A stretch of 64,000 nt of DNA, taken from Viridibacterium sp035456105. GTDB lineage: Bacteria; Pseudomonadota; Gammaproteobacteria; Burkholderiales; Rhodocyclaceae. The position numbers and the translations under genes were made by a program. Under the pieces are notes generated by a model. That model ran no database searches. It saw only the letters and a program-made list of their open reading frames with translations, and was not told where the DNA came from. Location of the stretch: NCBI GenBank assembly GCA_035456105.1, contig DATIDV010000048.1:248001-312000 (forward strand). The letters run 5' to 3'. Positions 16,962 through 26,330 of this stretch are shown here, piece after piece (the first letter of the stretch is position 1; the number at the start of each line of letters is the position of its first letter).

Positions 16962-18176
16962 CTACACGTTCCACTGCCAATGGGTTTCCCGCTCGGCCGT
17001 GGCGCTGATCTTGTGGATTGTCAGGTCGGCGCCATCAAATTCTTCTTCGGCTGACAGGCGGATGCCTACTGTGCTGCGCAGTGCGCCATAGATCACGCCC
17101 CCACCAATCAGCGCAATCGCGATCCCACCTAGCGTGCCGATCAGCTGACTGATCAGGCTCACGCCCCCCAGTCCGCCGAGTGCGCTGGTGCCGAATATGC
17201 CTGCGGCAATGCCACCCCAGGCGCCACACAAGCCATGCAATGGCCAGACGCCGAGTACGTCGTCGATCTTCCAGCGGTTCTGCGTCAACGTGAACATATG
17301 AACGAACAACGCGCCGGCGACTGCGCCGGTGACCAGCGCGCCTAGCGGATGCATTACGTCCGAACCTGCACAGACGGCAACCAGGCCAGCCAGCGGGCCG
17401 TTATGCACGAAACCCGGGTCGTTGCGGCCGGAGATGAGGGCGGCAAGCGTGCCGCCGACCATTGCCATGAGAGAGTTCAGCGCAACCAGTCCGGTAATCG
17501 CATCGAGCCGTTGTGCGCTCATCACGTTGAAACCGAACCAGCCGATGATGAGAATCCACGCGCCGAGGGCCAGGAAGGGGATGTTCGACGGCGGGTGTGC
17601 GGAAATTCCGCCATCACGGTTGTAGCGTCCACGCCGGGCGCCAAGCAGAAGCACGGCTGCGAGTCCGACCCAGCCGCCGACCGCATGCACGACAACGCTA
17701 CCAGCGAAGTCGTGGAATTTCGCGCCGAAGCTGGCTGCCAGCCAGGCCTGCACGCCGAAATTGTCATGCCAGGCCATGCCTTCAAAGAAGGGGTAGATCA
17801 GGCCCACGAGCATGGCTGTTGCAGCCATTTGTGGGACAAAGCGCGCACGCTCGGCGATGCCGCCCGAAACGATCGCGGGAATGGCGGCTGCGAAGGTGAG
17901 CAGAAAGAAGAACTTCACCAGCTCGTAGCCGCTGTGCTGCGTCAGCGTGGTGGCGTCGGTCATGAAATGCACGCCATAGGCCACACCGTAGCCGACAAAG
18001 AAATACGCCAATGCCGATACGCTGAAGTCCACGAGAATCTTGACCAGCGCATTGACCTGGTTTTTCTTGCGAACGGTGCCTAGCTCCAGAAAGGCGAAAC
18101 CGGCATGCATGGCGAGCACCATGACGGCGCCCAGCAAAATGAACAGAACGTCTGTTGTTGTTTTGACCTGCTCCAT
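16962..18176 (-). CDS. amtB: ammonium transporter (Amt/MEP/Rh family)
   Basis: A 404-residue channel for ammonium uptake with the usual 11 membrane helices. The twin pore histidines are visible in VVVHAVGGW (H164) and PLHGLCGAWG (H314), as are the conserved Asp of HDFAGS (D156) and GGIAERARF (106-113). I took the ATG at 18176 (GGGGAG upstream; product starts MEQVKTTTDVLF) rather than one at 18227. A PII gene (glnK), usual next to amt, is absent here. No sigma-54 promoter with correct spacing was found upstream; a palindrome lies at 18247-18264. The C-terminal tail is about 25 residues and could still contact a PII protein. Confidence 0.93.
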   Translation of the reverse strand: MEQVKTTTDVLFILLGAVMVLAMHAGFAFLELGTVRKKNQVNALVKILVDFSVSALAYFFVGYGVAYGVHFMTDATTLTQHSGYELVKFFFLLTFAAAIPAIVSGGIAERARFVPQMAATAMLVGLIYPFFEGMAWHDNFGVQAWLAASFGAKFHDFAGSVVVHAVGGWVGLAAVLLLGARRGRYNRDGGISAHPPSNIPFLALGAWILIIGWFGFNVMSAQRLDAITGLVALNSLMAMVGGTLAALISGRNDPGFVHNGPLAGLVAVCAGSDVMHPLGALVTGAVAGALFVHMFTLTQNRWKIDDVLGVWPLHGLCGAWGGIAAGIFGTSALGGLGGVSLISQLIGTLGGIAIALIGGGVIYGALRSTVGIRLSAEEEFDGADLTIHKISATAERETHWQWNV

Positions 18177-18246
18177 TACGACACTCCCCGTTATGCACAA
18201 CGGCGGAGCAAGAAGCACGAACTGCACCAGCTTTGATCTAATTAAT

Positions 18247-18264
18247 AATTGTTTTTAAACAATT
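18247..18264. promoter_or_regulatory. A/T-rich palindrome upstream of amt
   Basis: AATTGTTT (18247-18254) and AAACAATT (18257-18264) are perfect inverted copies around TT, 70 bp upstream of the amt start codon. This is a plausible protein-binding site in the promoter region, but no known regulator consensus is evident. Confidence 0.35.
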
Positions 18265-18350
18265 GTTTATGGTGCGCTTTGTCAAAACAAAACGAAGTTT
18301 CGCTGCTTGTTGGTGCCAATGCGATGCGGTTGTGCGCCTTGCTGGTGCAT

Positions 18351-19439
18351 CTAGAAGGTGTAGCCCACCTGAACGTCGCCGGGCTCCAGCTTGTCCAGCA
18401 GGCGCGCCAGCGGGTGCAGTTCGCGATAACGCTGACAGGTCCTGGACAGATACTTGAAGACCAGAGGAATATCTTTCAGGTAGCTTTCCTTGCCGTCGCG
18501 GTGGTACAGGCGCGCGAAAATCCCGAGCACTTTTATGTGGCGTTGCGCACCCATGAACTCGTAGTCGCGATGGAAGTCGGCAAAATCAGCGCGTACCGGC
18601 AGGCCAAGGTCGCGCGCAGTCTCCCAGTAGCGCACCAGCCAGTCGATGGTGCGGGCTTCTTCCCACTCGATGTAGGCGTCCTTGAAGAGGGAGGCGAGGT
18701 CGTAGGTCATCGGGCCGTAGACGGCATCCTGGAAGTCGATCACGCCGGGGTTCGGGCTGCACAGCATCAGGTTGCGCGAGTGAAAGTCGCGGTGCACGAA
18801 GACTTTGGGTTCTGCGAGATTGACAGCCAGGATTTGCTCGAACACCTCATAAAGAGCCGTGGTGTCTGCGTCATTGAGTGTGGCGTTCTTGTGGCGACCG
18901 ACATACCAGACCGGAAAGAGCTCCATTTCCCGCAGCAGGCGCTCGCGGTCGTATTCTGGCAGTACGTCGGGACGGCTGGCAGCCTGGATGCAGGCCAGCG
19001 AGCCCAGTGCATCGGCGTAGAGCGTGTCGGCGTTGTCAGGCGTGAGGGCGGAGAGGTAGGTCGTATCTCCGAGGTCGGAGAGCAGCAGGAAGCCTTGCTG
19101 CAGGTCCTGCGCGAAGACTTGAGGCACGTGCGCTCCCGCCGCTGCAAACACTTCCGCTACGTGAAGGAAAGGGCGGCAGTCTTCGCGCTCGGGTGGCGCG
19201 TCCATGACGATGCGTGTGCTGTTGTCGTCATGCAGGCGTACGCGGAAGTAGCGGCGAAAACTGGCGTCTGCTGACGCTACAGTCAGTTCGTAACTGCGTT
19301 GTGCTAGCTGGATGCTGAGCCAGGCGTGCAACTGGTCGAGGCGTGGGGTGGCTGGCAGGGAATTCAAGGTGTACTCCGGATTGTCTGCGCAGAGGGCGCA
19401 GTGAGGATCAAGGCAGGGCTGGGAGAGGAAGGGCTTCAT
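18351..19439 (-). CDS. amgK: AmgK-like sugar kinase (aminoglycoside phosphotransferase fold)
   Basis: A 362-residue kinase expected to phosphorylate the anomeric position of N-acetylmuramate and N-acetylglucosamine in peptidoglycan recycling. Brenner motif VHRDFHSRN (215-223) carries the catalytic Asp218, and GVIDFQDAVYGP (232-243) the metal-binding residues. Its position divergent from lptD matches many beta- and gammaproteobacteria. MurU, the nucleotidyltransferase normally next to it, is not adjacent. The usual domain begins near RLDQLHAWL (residue 33). The first 25 residues contain CLDPHCALC and may not be translated: a TTG at 19367 has GGAG at good spacing and would give a conventional N-terminus. 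The function is assigned by family and neighbourhood. Confidence 0.85.
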   Translation of the reverse strand: MKPFLSQPCLDPHCALCADNPEYTLNSLPATPRLDQLHAWLSIQLAQRSYELTVASADASFRRYFRVRLHDDNSTRIVMDAPPEREDCRPFLHVAEVFAAAGAHVPQVFAQDLQQGFLLLSDLGDTTYLSALTPDNADTLYADALGSLACIQAASRPDVLPEYDRERLLREMELFPVWYVGRHKNATLNDADTTALYEVFEQILAVNLAEPKVFVHRDFHSRNLMLCSPNPGVIDFQDAVYGPMTYDLASLFKDAYIEWEEARTIDWLVRYWETARDLGLPVRADFADFHRDYEFMGAQRHIKVLGIFARLYHRDGKESYLKDIPLVFKYLSRTCQRYRELHPLARLLDKLEPGDVQVGYTF

Positions 19440-19663
19440 GTAGAATCCCGGAATCTTAGCAAATGCCTAAGCCGATACCGGTGCAGCGCTTGCCGGCGAG
19501 AGTTGTCGCGGCGGGGTATTCCCGCACTTTCGAAAGTATCTGGCGCAGGCTTCACTGCACGTTCTCCTTTAACGATCAGCCATCAATGGCGCTGTATCAC
19601 ATGCCCGGACTCAGAATCGAGAAGAACACTCCGCGTCATGCCGTATGCGACGCAAAGCCCTGC

Positions 19664-22024
19664 ATGAGCCGTCTGGGTCTGGCCGTGCTCGCCTGTTTCT
19701 CCGGGCTGGCCGCTGCGGCCGATGGAGATTTGTTCGTGGTGCGTCCGCATGTGTTGATGTTCGCGCAGCTTGCGCCTGTGGCGGCGACGCCCAAGGCATC
19801 GACGAGCACGCAAGTGGATGACACATTCATTGACGCCGACACGGTGGATGGCCGCAATGCACTGGAGATGAGCGCGGACGGCAAGGTGCGTCTGCGCCGC
19901 GGCGATGTGACGCTCTTCAGCGATCGCCTGCGCTTCGACCAGGCAATCAATGAGGTCACCGCTGAAGGCAATGTGCGCATGTTGCGCGGCAAGGACTCGG
20001 TCGAAGGGCCGCGCGGCAGAATGAATCTGGATACCAAGGTCGGCGAGTTTGAAAGCCCGACGTACAGCTTCCAGCGCCCAGCGCCGCTCAAGCCCGTACC
20101 CTTGGGCTCACCGTCACCGACCGGGCCGCTCAAGCCAATTGTGGCTTCGGGCAAAGCCGATTTTCTGGAAATGCTGGGTGAGAACCAGTTTCACCTGCAC
20201 AACACCAGCTACACGACCTGTGAGGCCTCTGATCCGGACTGGTATTTGCGCATCCGCGATCTCGATCTCGACTACGATCGTGAGCGTGGCGAAGGTACGA
20301 ATAGCGTTCTGCACTTCAAGGACGTGCCGATCGCCTGGGTGCCCTGGATGGATTTCCCGCTCAACGGCTCGCGCCAGTCGGGCTTCCTGCCGGCGACTTT
20401 CGGGAGCACGACCAATACGGGCGTTGACCTGACGCTTCCGTATTACCTGAACCTTGCCCCCAATTATGACGCCACCGTAGCACCGCGCTGGATGGGGCGG
20501 CGTGGCCTGCAGTTAGGCGGGGAGTTTCGATACCTGACGCCAACAGGCTATGGCAAGCTGAGCGGCGAGTACCTGGCGAACGACAAGATCACGCAGACGC
20601 AGCGAGGCCTCTTCTCGGCGCAGAATTCCCAGAATTTCGGCGGTGGCTTGACGGGTACCGTTGACTTCACCCAAGTGACTGATCGGGATTATTTCGCAGA
20701 CCTGAGTTCGCGCATTTCAACCGCGTCTCAAGGTACGCTCAACCAGCAAGTCCAGCTGAGTTACGGCGGCATTGCCTGGTTGCCGATGGGTGTGAATGTG
20801 CAGCGGTATCAGACGCTGACCGGTGACGAGCCCTACTCGCGTCAGCCACAGTTTACGGCCGCTGTGAACCTGCCCGACCTCAAGGGGGTTGCGGTGCGTA
20901 TGCCGATGGACTACACGCACTTCCAGCATTCCACGAAGGACGAAGGCGCGCGCACGGTGGCCTACCCGCAACTGGCGCTGCCTGTGCAGCTCACATATGG
21001 ATTTTTCACGCCCAAAATTGGTGTGCATTTCTCGCAGTACGATCTGGTGCGTCGCACGACGACAGGCTCCGAGCAACTAAGCCGTGCCGTACCCATCGGC
21101 TCGGTGGATACTGGCTTGAATTTCGAACGCGGCATCAAGTTCGGTGGTGAGGACTACACACAGACACTGGAGCCGCGCTTTTACTATGTTCGCGCAGCTT
21201 CGCGTGAGCAGAGTCAGTTTCCAGTGTTCGACACAGCCCGCGCCGACTTTAACTTTGCGCAGATATTTTCCGAGAATCTCTATTCGGGCCATGACCGTAT
21301 CTCCGACTCGAATCAACTGACGTCGGCAGTGACCACTCGCTTCATTGCAGATGACACGGGTGCTGAATATGTGCGTCTGGCATTGGGTCAGCGTTTCTAT
21401 TTCAGTGATCAGAAAGTAACACTGCCCGGCGAGACGCCGCGCGAGGGACGCATCGCGGACTGGCTGGGACAGGTCTCCGGGCGCATGACCAAGAACACAT
21501 GGCTGGATACGGCCTACCAGTACAATCCGCGCGAGCATCAAAGTGAACGCGCGGTCGTCTCGTTGCGGTACCAGCCGCAGGCCGCGAAGGTGATCTCCGG
21601 AAGCTATCGCTATCAGCGCAGCACTTGTACGGATCCTCTAAACCCTGCGTGCGGTACGCGAGACATCGACTTTTCCGCTCAATGGCCGATCGGCGGGAGT
21701 TGGTACGGCGTGGGGCGCTATAACCGCAATCTGAAAGATCACCAGTTGAGCGAAGCACTGGCAGGGCTGGAATACAAGGCTGACTGCTGGGTACTCCGAG
21801 TGGTCTGGCAAACCCTGCTCACGACCAAGACAACTGAGCCCGGTAGCACCAGTACTGACAAGCAGGTGCGGAATAACTCCGTGTTCCTGCAACTCGAATT
21901 CAACGGGTTGGCTTCCATCGGTTCGAATCCGGTGTCTCTGCTCAAACGCAGCATCGGCGGTTACAGCAAGATCAATGACAACAACGTCGGTGACCCGGTG
22001 TTTGGTTCCGGCGGTGCGGAGTGA
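19664..22024 (+). CDS. lptD: LPS-assembly protein LptD
   Basis: A protein of about 786 residues that inserts lipopolysaccharide into the outer leaflet together with LptE. A signal peptide (LGLAVLACFSGLAAAA) precedes an OstA/LptA-type beta-jellyroll (about 42-110: NALEMSADGKVRLRRGDVTL, then EGNVRMLRGKDSVEG) and the large C-terminal barrel. Mature cysteines lie at about 186, 655, 663 and 708, allowing the disulfides needed for LptD folding, though spaced differently from E. coli. The open frame extends to 19463, but the ATG at 19664 gives the only sensible signal peptide; its ribosome-binding site is weak. It is followed by surA, its chaperone. Confidence 0.93.
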   Translation: MSRLGLAVLACFSGLAAAADGDLFVVRPHVLMFAQLAPVAATPKASTSTQVDDTFIDADTVDGRNALEMSADGKVRLRRGDVTLFSDRLRFDQAINEVTAEGNVRMLRGKDSVEGPRGRMNLDTKVGEFESPTYSFQRPAPLKPVPLGSPSPTGPLKPIVASGKADFLEMLGENQFHLHNTSYTTCEASDPDWYLRIRDLDLDYDRERGEGTNSVLHFKDVPIAWVPWMDFPLNGSRQSGFLPATFGSTTNTGVDLTLPYYLNLAPNYDATVAPRWMGRRGLQLGGEFRYLTPTGYGKLSGEYLANDKITQTQRGLFSAQNSQNFGGGLTGTVDFTQVTDRDYFADLSSRISTASQGTLNQQVQLSYGGIAWLPMGVNVQRYQTLTGDEPYSRQPQFTAAVNLPDLKGVAVRMPMDYTHFQHSTKDEGARTVAYPQLALPVQLTYGFFTPKIGVHFSQYDLVRRTTTGSEQLSRAVPIGSVDTGLNFERGIKFGGEDYTQTLEPRFYYVRAASREQSQFPVFDTARADFNFAQIFSENLYSGHDRISDSNQLTSAVTTRFIADDTGAEYVRLALGQRFYFSDQKVTLPGETPREGRIADWLGQVSGRMTKNTWLDTAYQYNPREHQSERAVVSLRYQPQAAKVISGSYRYQRSTCTDPLNPACGTRDIDFSAQWPIGGSWYGVGRYNRNLKDHQLSEALAGLEYKADCWVLRVVWQTLLTTKTTEPGSTSTDKQVRNNSVFLQLEFNGLASIGSNPVSLLKRSIGGYSKINDNNVGDPVFGSGGAE

Positions 22025-22079
22025 GCAGCGTCAAAATATTGTGGAGCAAGTGAACGTGAATGTATTTCAGAAGGTTTTG

Positions 22080-23378
22080 ATGGGAACTTGGCGTTTTGCC
22101 CCGGCGGTAGTGCTGGCCGCGTGCATGTTGTTGGCAATGTCAGCGGCGCAGGCGGTGACACTCGATCGCATCGTCGCGATCACCAATGACGAAATCATTA
22201 CCCTGTCCGAACTGACTGAGCGCACAGATCGCTTCATGCAGCAATTGCGTCAGCAGGGTACGGCTCTGCCGCCGCGCGCGCAGGCCGAGCGTCAGGTGCT
22301 TGATCGCATGATTCTCGAACGCCTGCAATTGCAGCGCGCACGCAGCGGTGGCCTGCGCGTCGACGAGATGACGCTGGAGCGCGCGCTGCAACGCATTGCC
22401 GAGCAGAACAATATGCCGCTTGCAAAATTTCGCGAGCTGGTAGAGAAGCAGGAGGGCGTGCAATGGACGCGTTTTCGTGAAGACATCCGCAACGAAATAC
22501 TGATCAGCCGTCTGCGCGAACGTGAAGTGGATAGCCGCATTCAGGTGAGCGATGCCGAGGTGGATGCTGCGCTGGCTGCACCCGAATCACAGGCCGGTAA
22601 CAAGGAGTATCTTGTCTCGCATATTTTCCTGCGCGCGCCAGAGGGGGCAACGCCCGAAGCCTGGACGCGCCTGATGGCGCGGGCCAATGAAGTCATGCGT
22701 CTGGTGCGTCAGGGCGACGATTTTGCCAAGCTTGCAGCGGCTTTCTCCGACGCCAAGGATGCAATGCAAGGAGGCAATCTTGATTGGCGGCCGCTGCAGG
22801 GGCTGCCAACAATATTTTCCAATGAAATCGTCAAGATGACGTCGGGTCAGGTCAGCAATATCCTGCGCAGCCCAGCGGGCTTACATATCTTCAGACTGAA
22901 TGACATGCACGATGGCAAGCAGACGGGCGAACTCAAGGTGGTCCAGGTGCACGCGCGTCACATCCTGCTGCGCACCAGCGATGTACTCAATGACGCGGAT
23001 GCGAAGCGGCGCCTTGGGGACCTGCGTCAGCGCATTCTCGGCGGGGCGAAATTCGATGATATGGCCCGCACCAACTCTAGCGACCAGACGGCTGCGCGAG
23101 GAGGGGATCTGGGCTGGTTGTCGCCTGGCGATATGGTGCCGGATTTCGAGCGTGCCATGAATGCGCTCAAGGACGAGCAGATCAGCGAACCAGTGCAGTC
23201 ACCCTTCGGCTGGCACCTGATCCAGGTGCTTGAGCGGCGTACTGTCGATGTCAGCGGCGAGCGCCGCCGCCTTGAGGCGCGTCAGGCCCTGCGCGATCGC
23301 AAGGCCGAGGAGGCCAACGAAGTCTGGCTACGCCAGCTGCGCGATGAATCGTTCGTCGAAATGCGATACGACGAATAA
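22080..23378 (+). CDS. surA: periplasmic chaperone / peptidyl-prolyl isomerase SurA
   Basis: A 432-residue periplasmic chaperone for outer-membrane proteins. From the chosen ATG (AGAAGG 6 nt upstream) a signal peptide ends SAAQA before VTLDRIVAITNDEIITLSEL, the classical SurA N-terminal domain. Two parvulin domains follow: the first at about 170-270 (EYLVSHIFLRAPEG), the second at about 285-385 (VHARHILLRTSDVLND, then GGDLGWLSPGDMVPDFE and SPFGWHLIQV). The open frame begins upstream at 21975 inside lptD, but that part does not fit the family. lptD-surA-pdxA-ksgA is a conserved order and is likely one transcript. Confidence 0.94.
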   Translation: MGTWRFAPAVVLAACMLLAMSAAQAVTLDRIVAITNDEIITLSELTERTDRFMQQLRQQGTALPPRAQAERQVLDRMILERLQLQRARSGGLRVDEMTLERALQRIAEQNNMPLAKFRELVEKQEGVQWTRFREDIRNEILISRLREREVDSRIQVSDAEVDAALAAPESQAGNKEYLVSHIFLRAPEGATPEAWTRLMARANEVMRLVRQGDDFAKLAAAFSDAKDAMQGGNLDWRPLQGLPTIFSNEIVKMTSGQVSNILRSPAGLHIFRLNDMHDGKQTGELKVVQVHARHILLRTSDVLNDADAKRRLGDLRQRILGGAKFDDMARTNSSDQTAARGGDLGWLSPGDMVPDFERAMNALKDEQISEPVQSPFGWHLIQVLERRTVDVSGERRRLEARQALRDRKAEEANEVWLRQLRDESFVEMRYDE

Positions 23379-23430
23379 TCTGACGAATAACGCCTGCCAT
23401 CATGTCTCACATAGCTGTCGCCTGCGCTTC

Positions 23431-24450
23431 ATGAAAGCCCTGCCTGTCATCGCGATTACGACTGGCGAGCCGGCAGGTATCGGTCCGGAGTTGTGCGCAA
23501 TGTTGGCGGGGAAGCAATGGCCTGCGCGCATCGTCCTCATCGGTGACGCCGACCTCCTTGCCCGGCGCGTTGCAACGACTGGTCTGCATGTTGCCCTGCG
23601 GCCTTATGCCGAGAGCAATCCGGTGTTGCCGGGCTCGCTGGAAGTGCTGCACGTGCCGCTTGCCGTCCCATCTCAACCCGGTGTGCTGGATTCGCGCAAT
23701 GCTGGTTACGTATTGCAGACGCTGGACGTGGCGATCGATGGCTGCCTCAGGGGCGAATTCGACGCGATGGTCACGGCACCGGTTCAGAAGAGCATCATCA
23801 ATGATGCCGGCATTCCTTTCTCCGGCCACACGGAATATCTAGCCGAGCGCACTGCCACGCCACGTGTGGTGATGATGCTCGCGGGCGAATACGGGGGCAG
23901 CAATGGCGTGCCGCCAAGCTGGATGCGCGTGGCATTGGCAACCACGCACCTGCCTGTATCCGCCGTGCCTGCAGCAATCACGCCGGCGTTGCTGGAAGAA
24001 ACTTTGCGCATCCTGCATGCCGACCTGCGTGACAAGTTCGGTTTTGCCGAGCCACGCATCCTCGTGGCGGGGCTCAACCCGCATGCGGGCGAGGGCGGTC
24101 ATATGGGACGCGAAGAGATTGACGTGATCGAGCCGGTTCTTGTGCGTCTGCGCGAGGAAGGCATGCAGCTCATCGGCCCGTTGCCCGCCGATACGTTGTT
24201 TGTGCCGCACCAATTGGCGCGTGGCGATGCGGTACTGGCGATGTATCACGACCAGGGCCTGGCGACCCTCAAGTTCGCCACTTTCGGTGGGGGCATCAAC
24301 GTCACGCTGGGCTTACCCATTATTCGTACTTCGGTTGACCACGGCACCGCGCTGGATCTGGCGGGCACGGGTCGTGCCGACCCCGGCAGTCTGCATGCCG
24401 CCATCGACTGCGCTCTGGCGATGCTCGCCGCACAAGAAAAGCATTCATGA
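23431..24450 (+). CDS. pdxA: 4-hydroxythreonine-4-phosphate dehydrogenase PdxA
   Basis: A 339-residue NAD-dependent dehydrogenase of the DXP-dependent vitamin B6 pathway. Family signatures seen are ITTGEPAGIGPEL (near 9-21), VTAPVQKSIINDAG, FSGHTEYLAE, LNPHAGEGGHMGREE and RTSVDHGTALDLAGTG; the histidines of the second, third and fifth elements are candidates for the shared metal site. The ATG at 23431 starts MKALPVIAITTG, as expected; the open frame upstream to 23230 overlaps surA and is not coding. The stop overlaps the next start by 4 nt (ATGA). Confidence 0.95.
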   Translation: MKALPVIAITTGEPAGIGPELCAMLAGKQWPARIVLIGDADLLARRVATTGLHVALRPYAESNPVLPGSLEVLHVPLAVPSQPGVLDSRNAGYVLQTLDVAIDGCLRGEFDAMVTAPVQKSIINDAGIPFSGHTEYLAERTATPRVVMMLAGEYGGSNGVPPSWMRVALATTHLPVSAVPAAITPALLEETLRILHADLRDKFGFAEPRILVAGLNPHAGEGGHMGREEIDVIEPVLVRLREEGMQLIGPLPADTLFVPHQLARGDAVLAMYHDQGLATLKFATFGGGINVTLGLPIIRTSVDHGTALDLAGTGRADPGSLHAAIDCALAMLAAQEKHS

Positions 24451-25358
24451 ACAGAAGAACTTTCGTAGGATTGCTGCCGCTTGCGGCGGCACTTCAAGCC
24501 TGCTCATTACTTTCGTCGCAACCTGCCGCGGTCGAAACGGTTGGCCCGGCTGCCGGACCCGTAGTGGTGACGCCAAAGGCCAAACCGAGGCTGGGTCTTG
24601 CTTTGGGTGGCGGTGCGGCACGGGGCTTTGCCCACATTGGCGTCATCAAGGCGCTGGAGACAAGTGGGCTGGCGCCGGACATCGTCGTCGGCACGAGCGT
24701 TGGCGCAGTGGTTGGCAGCCTGTATGCAGCTGGCCTTGATGTTTTTGAGCTACAGAAGATCGCGATTCAGCTTGAAGAAAAAGCACTGACCGACTGGTCG
24801 GTGTTTGACCGAGGTTTTCTCAAGGGCGAGGCGCTTGAGCGCTTCATCAATCAGCAGATCGCCAATCGTCCGATCGAGCAGCTCAAACGCCATTTCGCGG
24901 CGGTGGCAACCGATCTGGCGGCGGGCGAAATGACGGTTTTCACGTCCGGCAATACCGGTACGGCCGTGCGCGCTTCGGCCGCCATTCCCGGTGTTTTCTC
25001 CCCTGTCATCATTCGTGGCCGCGAATATGTGGATGGTGGGCTGACCAGTCCCATTCCGGTCAAGGCGGCGCGGCAGCTGGGAGCAGACATCGTGATTGCG
25101 GTGGATATTTCAGCAAAGCCGTCAGGCAAGAAGAACCAGGGCAGCATTGATCTGCTGCTCGATACCATTGCTGTTATGGGGCACAACATCGGAGCGCGCG
25201 ATCTGGCGGACGCCGACGTCGTCATCCGGCCCGATCTGCTGGGCGTTGCTGCGACCAATTTCCAGCAGCGCAATGAGGCCATCCTGCAGGGCGAAAGAGT
25301 CGGCTTTGCCGCCATTCCACGCATACGGGAGAAGCTCGCCGCGGCGAGCGCACGCTGA
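24447..25358 (+). CDS. patatin-like phospholipase, predicted lipoprotein (RssA-like)
   Basis: A 303-residue patatin-domain esterase. All catalytic elements are present: the oxyanion GGGAARG (about 54-60), nucleophile GTSVG (about 82-86) and the dyad Asp in DGG (about 195). The N-terminus (LLPLAAALQAC) has a lipobox-like end at Cys19, so it may be anchored in a membrane facing the periplasm. It starts within the pdxA stop codon, an insertion into the usual surA-pdxA-ksgA order, and is presumably co-translated. A role in envelope lipid turnover is likely given lptD and surA; the substrate is not known. The C-terminal part binds no obvious cofactor. Confidence 0.86.
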   Translation: MNRRTFVGLLPLAAALQACSLLSSQPAAVETVGPAAGPVVVTPKAKPRLGLALGGGAARGFAHIGVIKALETSGLAPDIVVGTSVGAVVGSLYAAGLDVFELQKIAIQLEEKALTDWSVFDRGFLKGEALERFINQQIANRPIEQLKRHFAAVATDLAAGEMTVFTSGNTGTAVRASAAIPGVFSPVIIRGREYVDGGLTSPIPVKAARQLGADIVIAVDISAKPSGKKNQGSIDLLLDTIAVMGHNIGARDLADADVVIRPDLLGVAATNFQQRNEAILQGERVGFAAIPRIREKLAAASAR

Positions 25359-25359
25359 C

Positions 25360-26184
25360 ATGGCACGCGGGCATCAGACACCCCAGCGTCACCAGGGCCA
25401 TACCGCGCGCAAGCGCTTTGGCCAGAATTTCCTCGTCGATAAGGACATCATCAGCCAGATCGTCGACTCCATTGCGCCCAGGCCCGGAGAGTTTCTCGTC
25501 GAGATTGGTCCCGGCCTTGGCGCGCTGACCGTGCCGCTGCTTGCTGCCTGCGGCAAGCTGCACGTCGTAGAGATCGACCGTGATCTGATCGCACGCCTGC
25601 ACCAGACTTATTCGCCCGAGCAGGTCACGGTGCACGAAGGCGACGCGCTGGAATTTGATTTCTCCAGCCTGCCCGCACCGCTGCGCGTCGTTGGCAACCT
25701 GCCGTACAACATTTCCACGCCCTTGCTGTTCCACCTCGCCGACTACGCCGACAGGGTGCGCGACATGACCTTCATGCTGCAGAAGGAAGTGGTGGACCGC
25801 ATGGTGGCCGCGCCAGGCGAGGAGGCTTACGGGCGCCTCTCTGTAATGCTGCAATACCGCTTCGCCATGGCTAGCCTGTTTGATGTGCCCGGTACGGCCT
25901 TCAACCCGCCGCCGAAAGTGACCTCGGCCATTGTCTACATGCGGCCGCTGCCTGCTGAAGCACTCAGTTGCAAGGATCCTGAATTGCTGGGCAAGGTGGT
26001 AACTGCTGCCTTCGGTCAGCGGCGCAAGACATTGCGCAATACCTTGCGGCCCTGGTTGGAGCTGACGGATTTCGGACAGCTTGAGCTGGATCCCAACGAG
26101 AGGGGCGAGCGGCTTGCCGTAGGGGATTTCGTACGGATCGCGGACTACATTGACGATCTCAAGTGCGGAGCAGGGCGTTTGTAA
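25360..26184 (+). CDS. rsmA: 16S rRNA adenine dimethyltransferase KsgA (RsmA)
   Basis: A 274-residue SAM-dependent enzyme that dimethylates two adjacent adenines near the 3' end of 16S rRNA during 30S maturation. The motifs are textbook: ARKRFGQNFLVD, VEIGPGLGALT (SAM site), VVEIDRDL, the catalytic NLPYNIS, and FNPPPKVTSAI; C-terminal FGQRRKTLRNTL is also characteristic. The ATG at 25360 starts one base after the patatin stop codon, so translation is probably coupled. It ends the lptD operon as far as gene content shows; the next gene follows after 146 nt. Confidence 0.95.
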   Translation: MARGHQTPQRHQGHTARKRFGQNFLVDKDIISQIVDSIAPRPGEFLVEIGPGLGALTVPLLAACGKLHVVEIDRDLIARLHQTYSPEQVTVHEGDALEFDFSSLPAPLRVVGNLPYNISTPLLFHLADYADRVRDMTFMLQKEVVDRMVAAPGEEAYGRLSVMLQYRFAMASLFDVPGTAFNPPPKVTSAIVYMRPLPAEALSCKDPELLGKVVTAAFGQRRKTLRNTLRPWLELTDFGQLELDPNERGERLAVGDFVRIADYIDDLKCGAGRL

Positions 26185-26330
26185 ATCGCTTCTTGTCGTA
26201 CTTCTGGAAATTGTCGTACGCCGGCAGGAACACTATTTGCCTAATGTTGATCTGTCCCGAAAGGGCTGGCGTCACGAACAGATAAAGCCAACACGTTAAA
26301 CTGCCTGGCTAATTCAGGAGCCTCAAACAC

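Noticed and set aside
18302..18320. sigma-54-like site upstream of amt on the minus strand (TTGGCACCAACAAGCAGC)
   Set aside because: The GG and GC are only 9 bases apart, and sigma-54 promoters need 10; the match is otherwise limited to TGGCAC.
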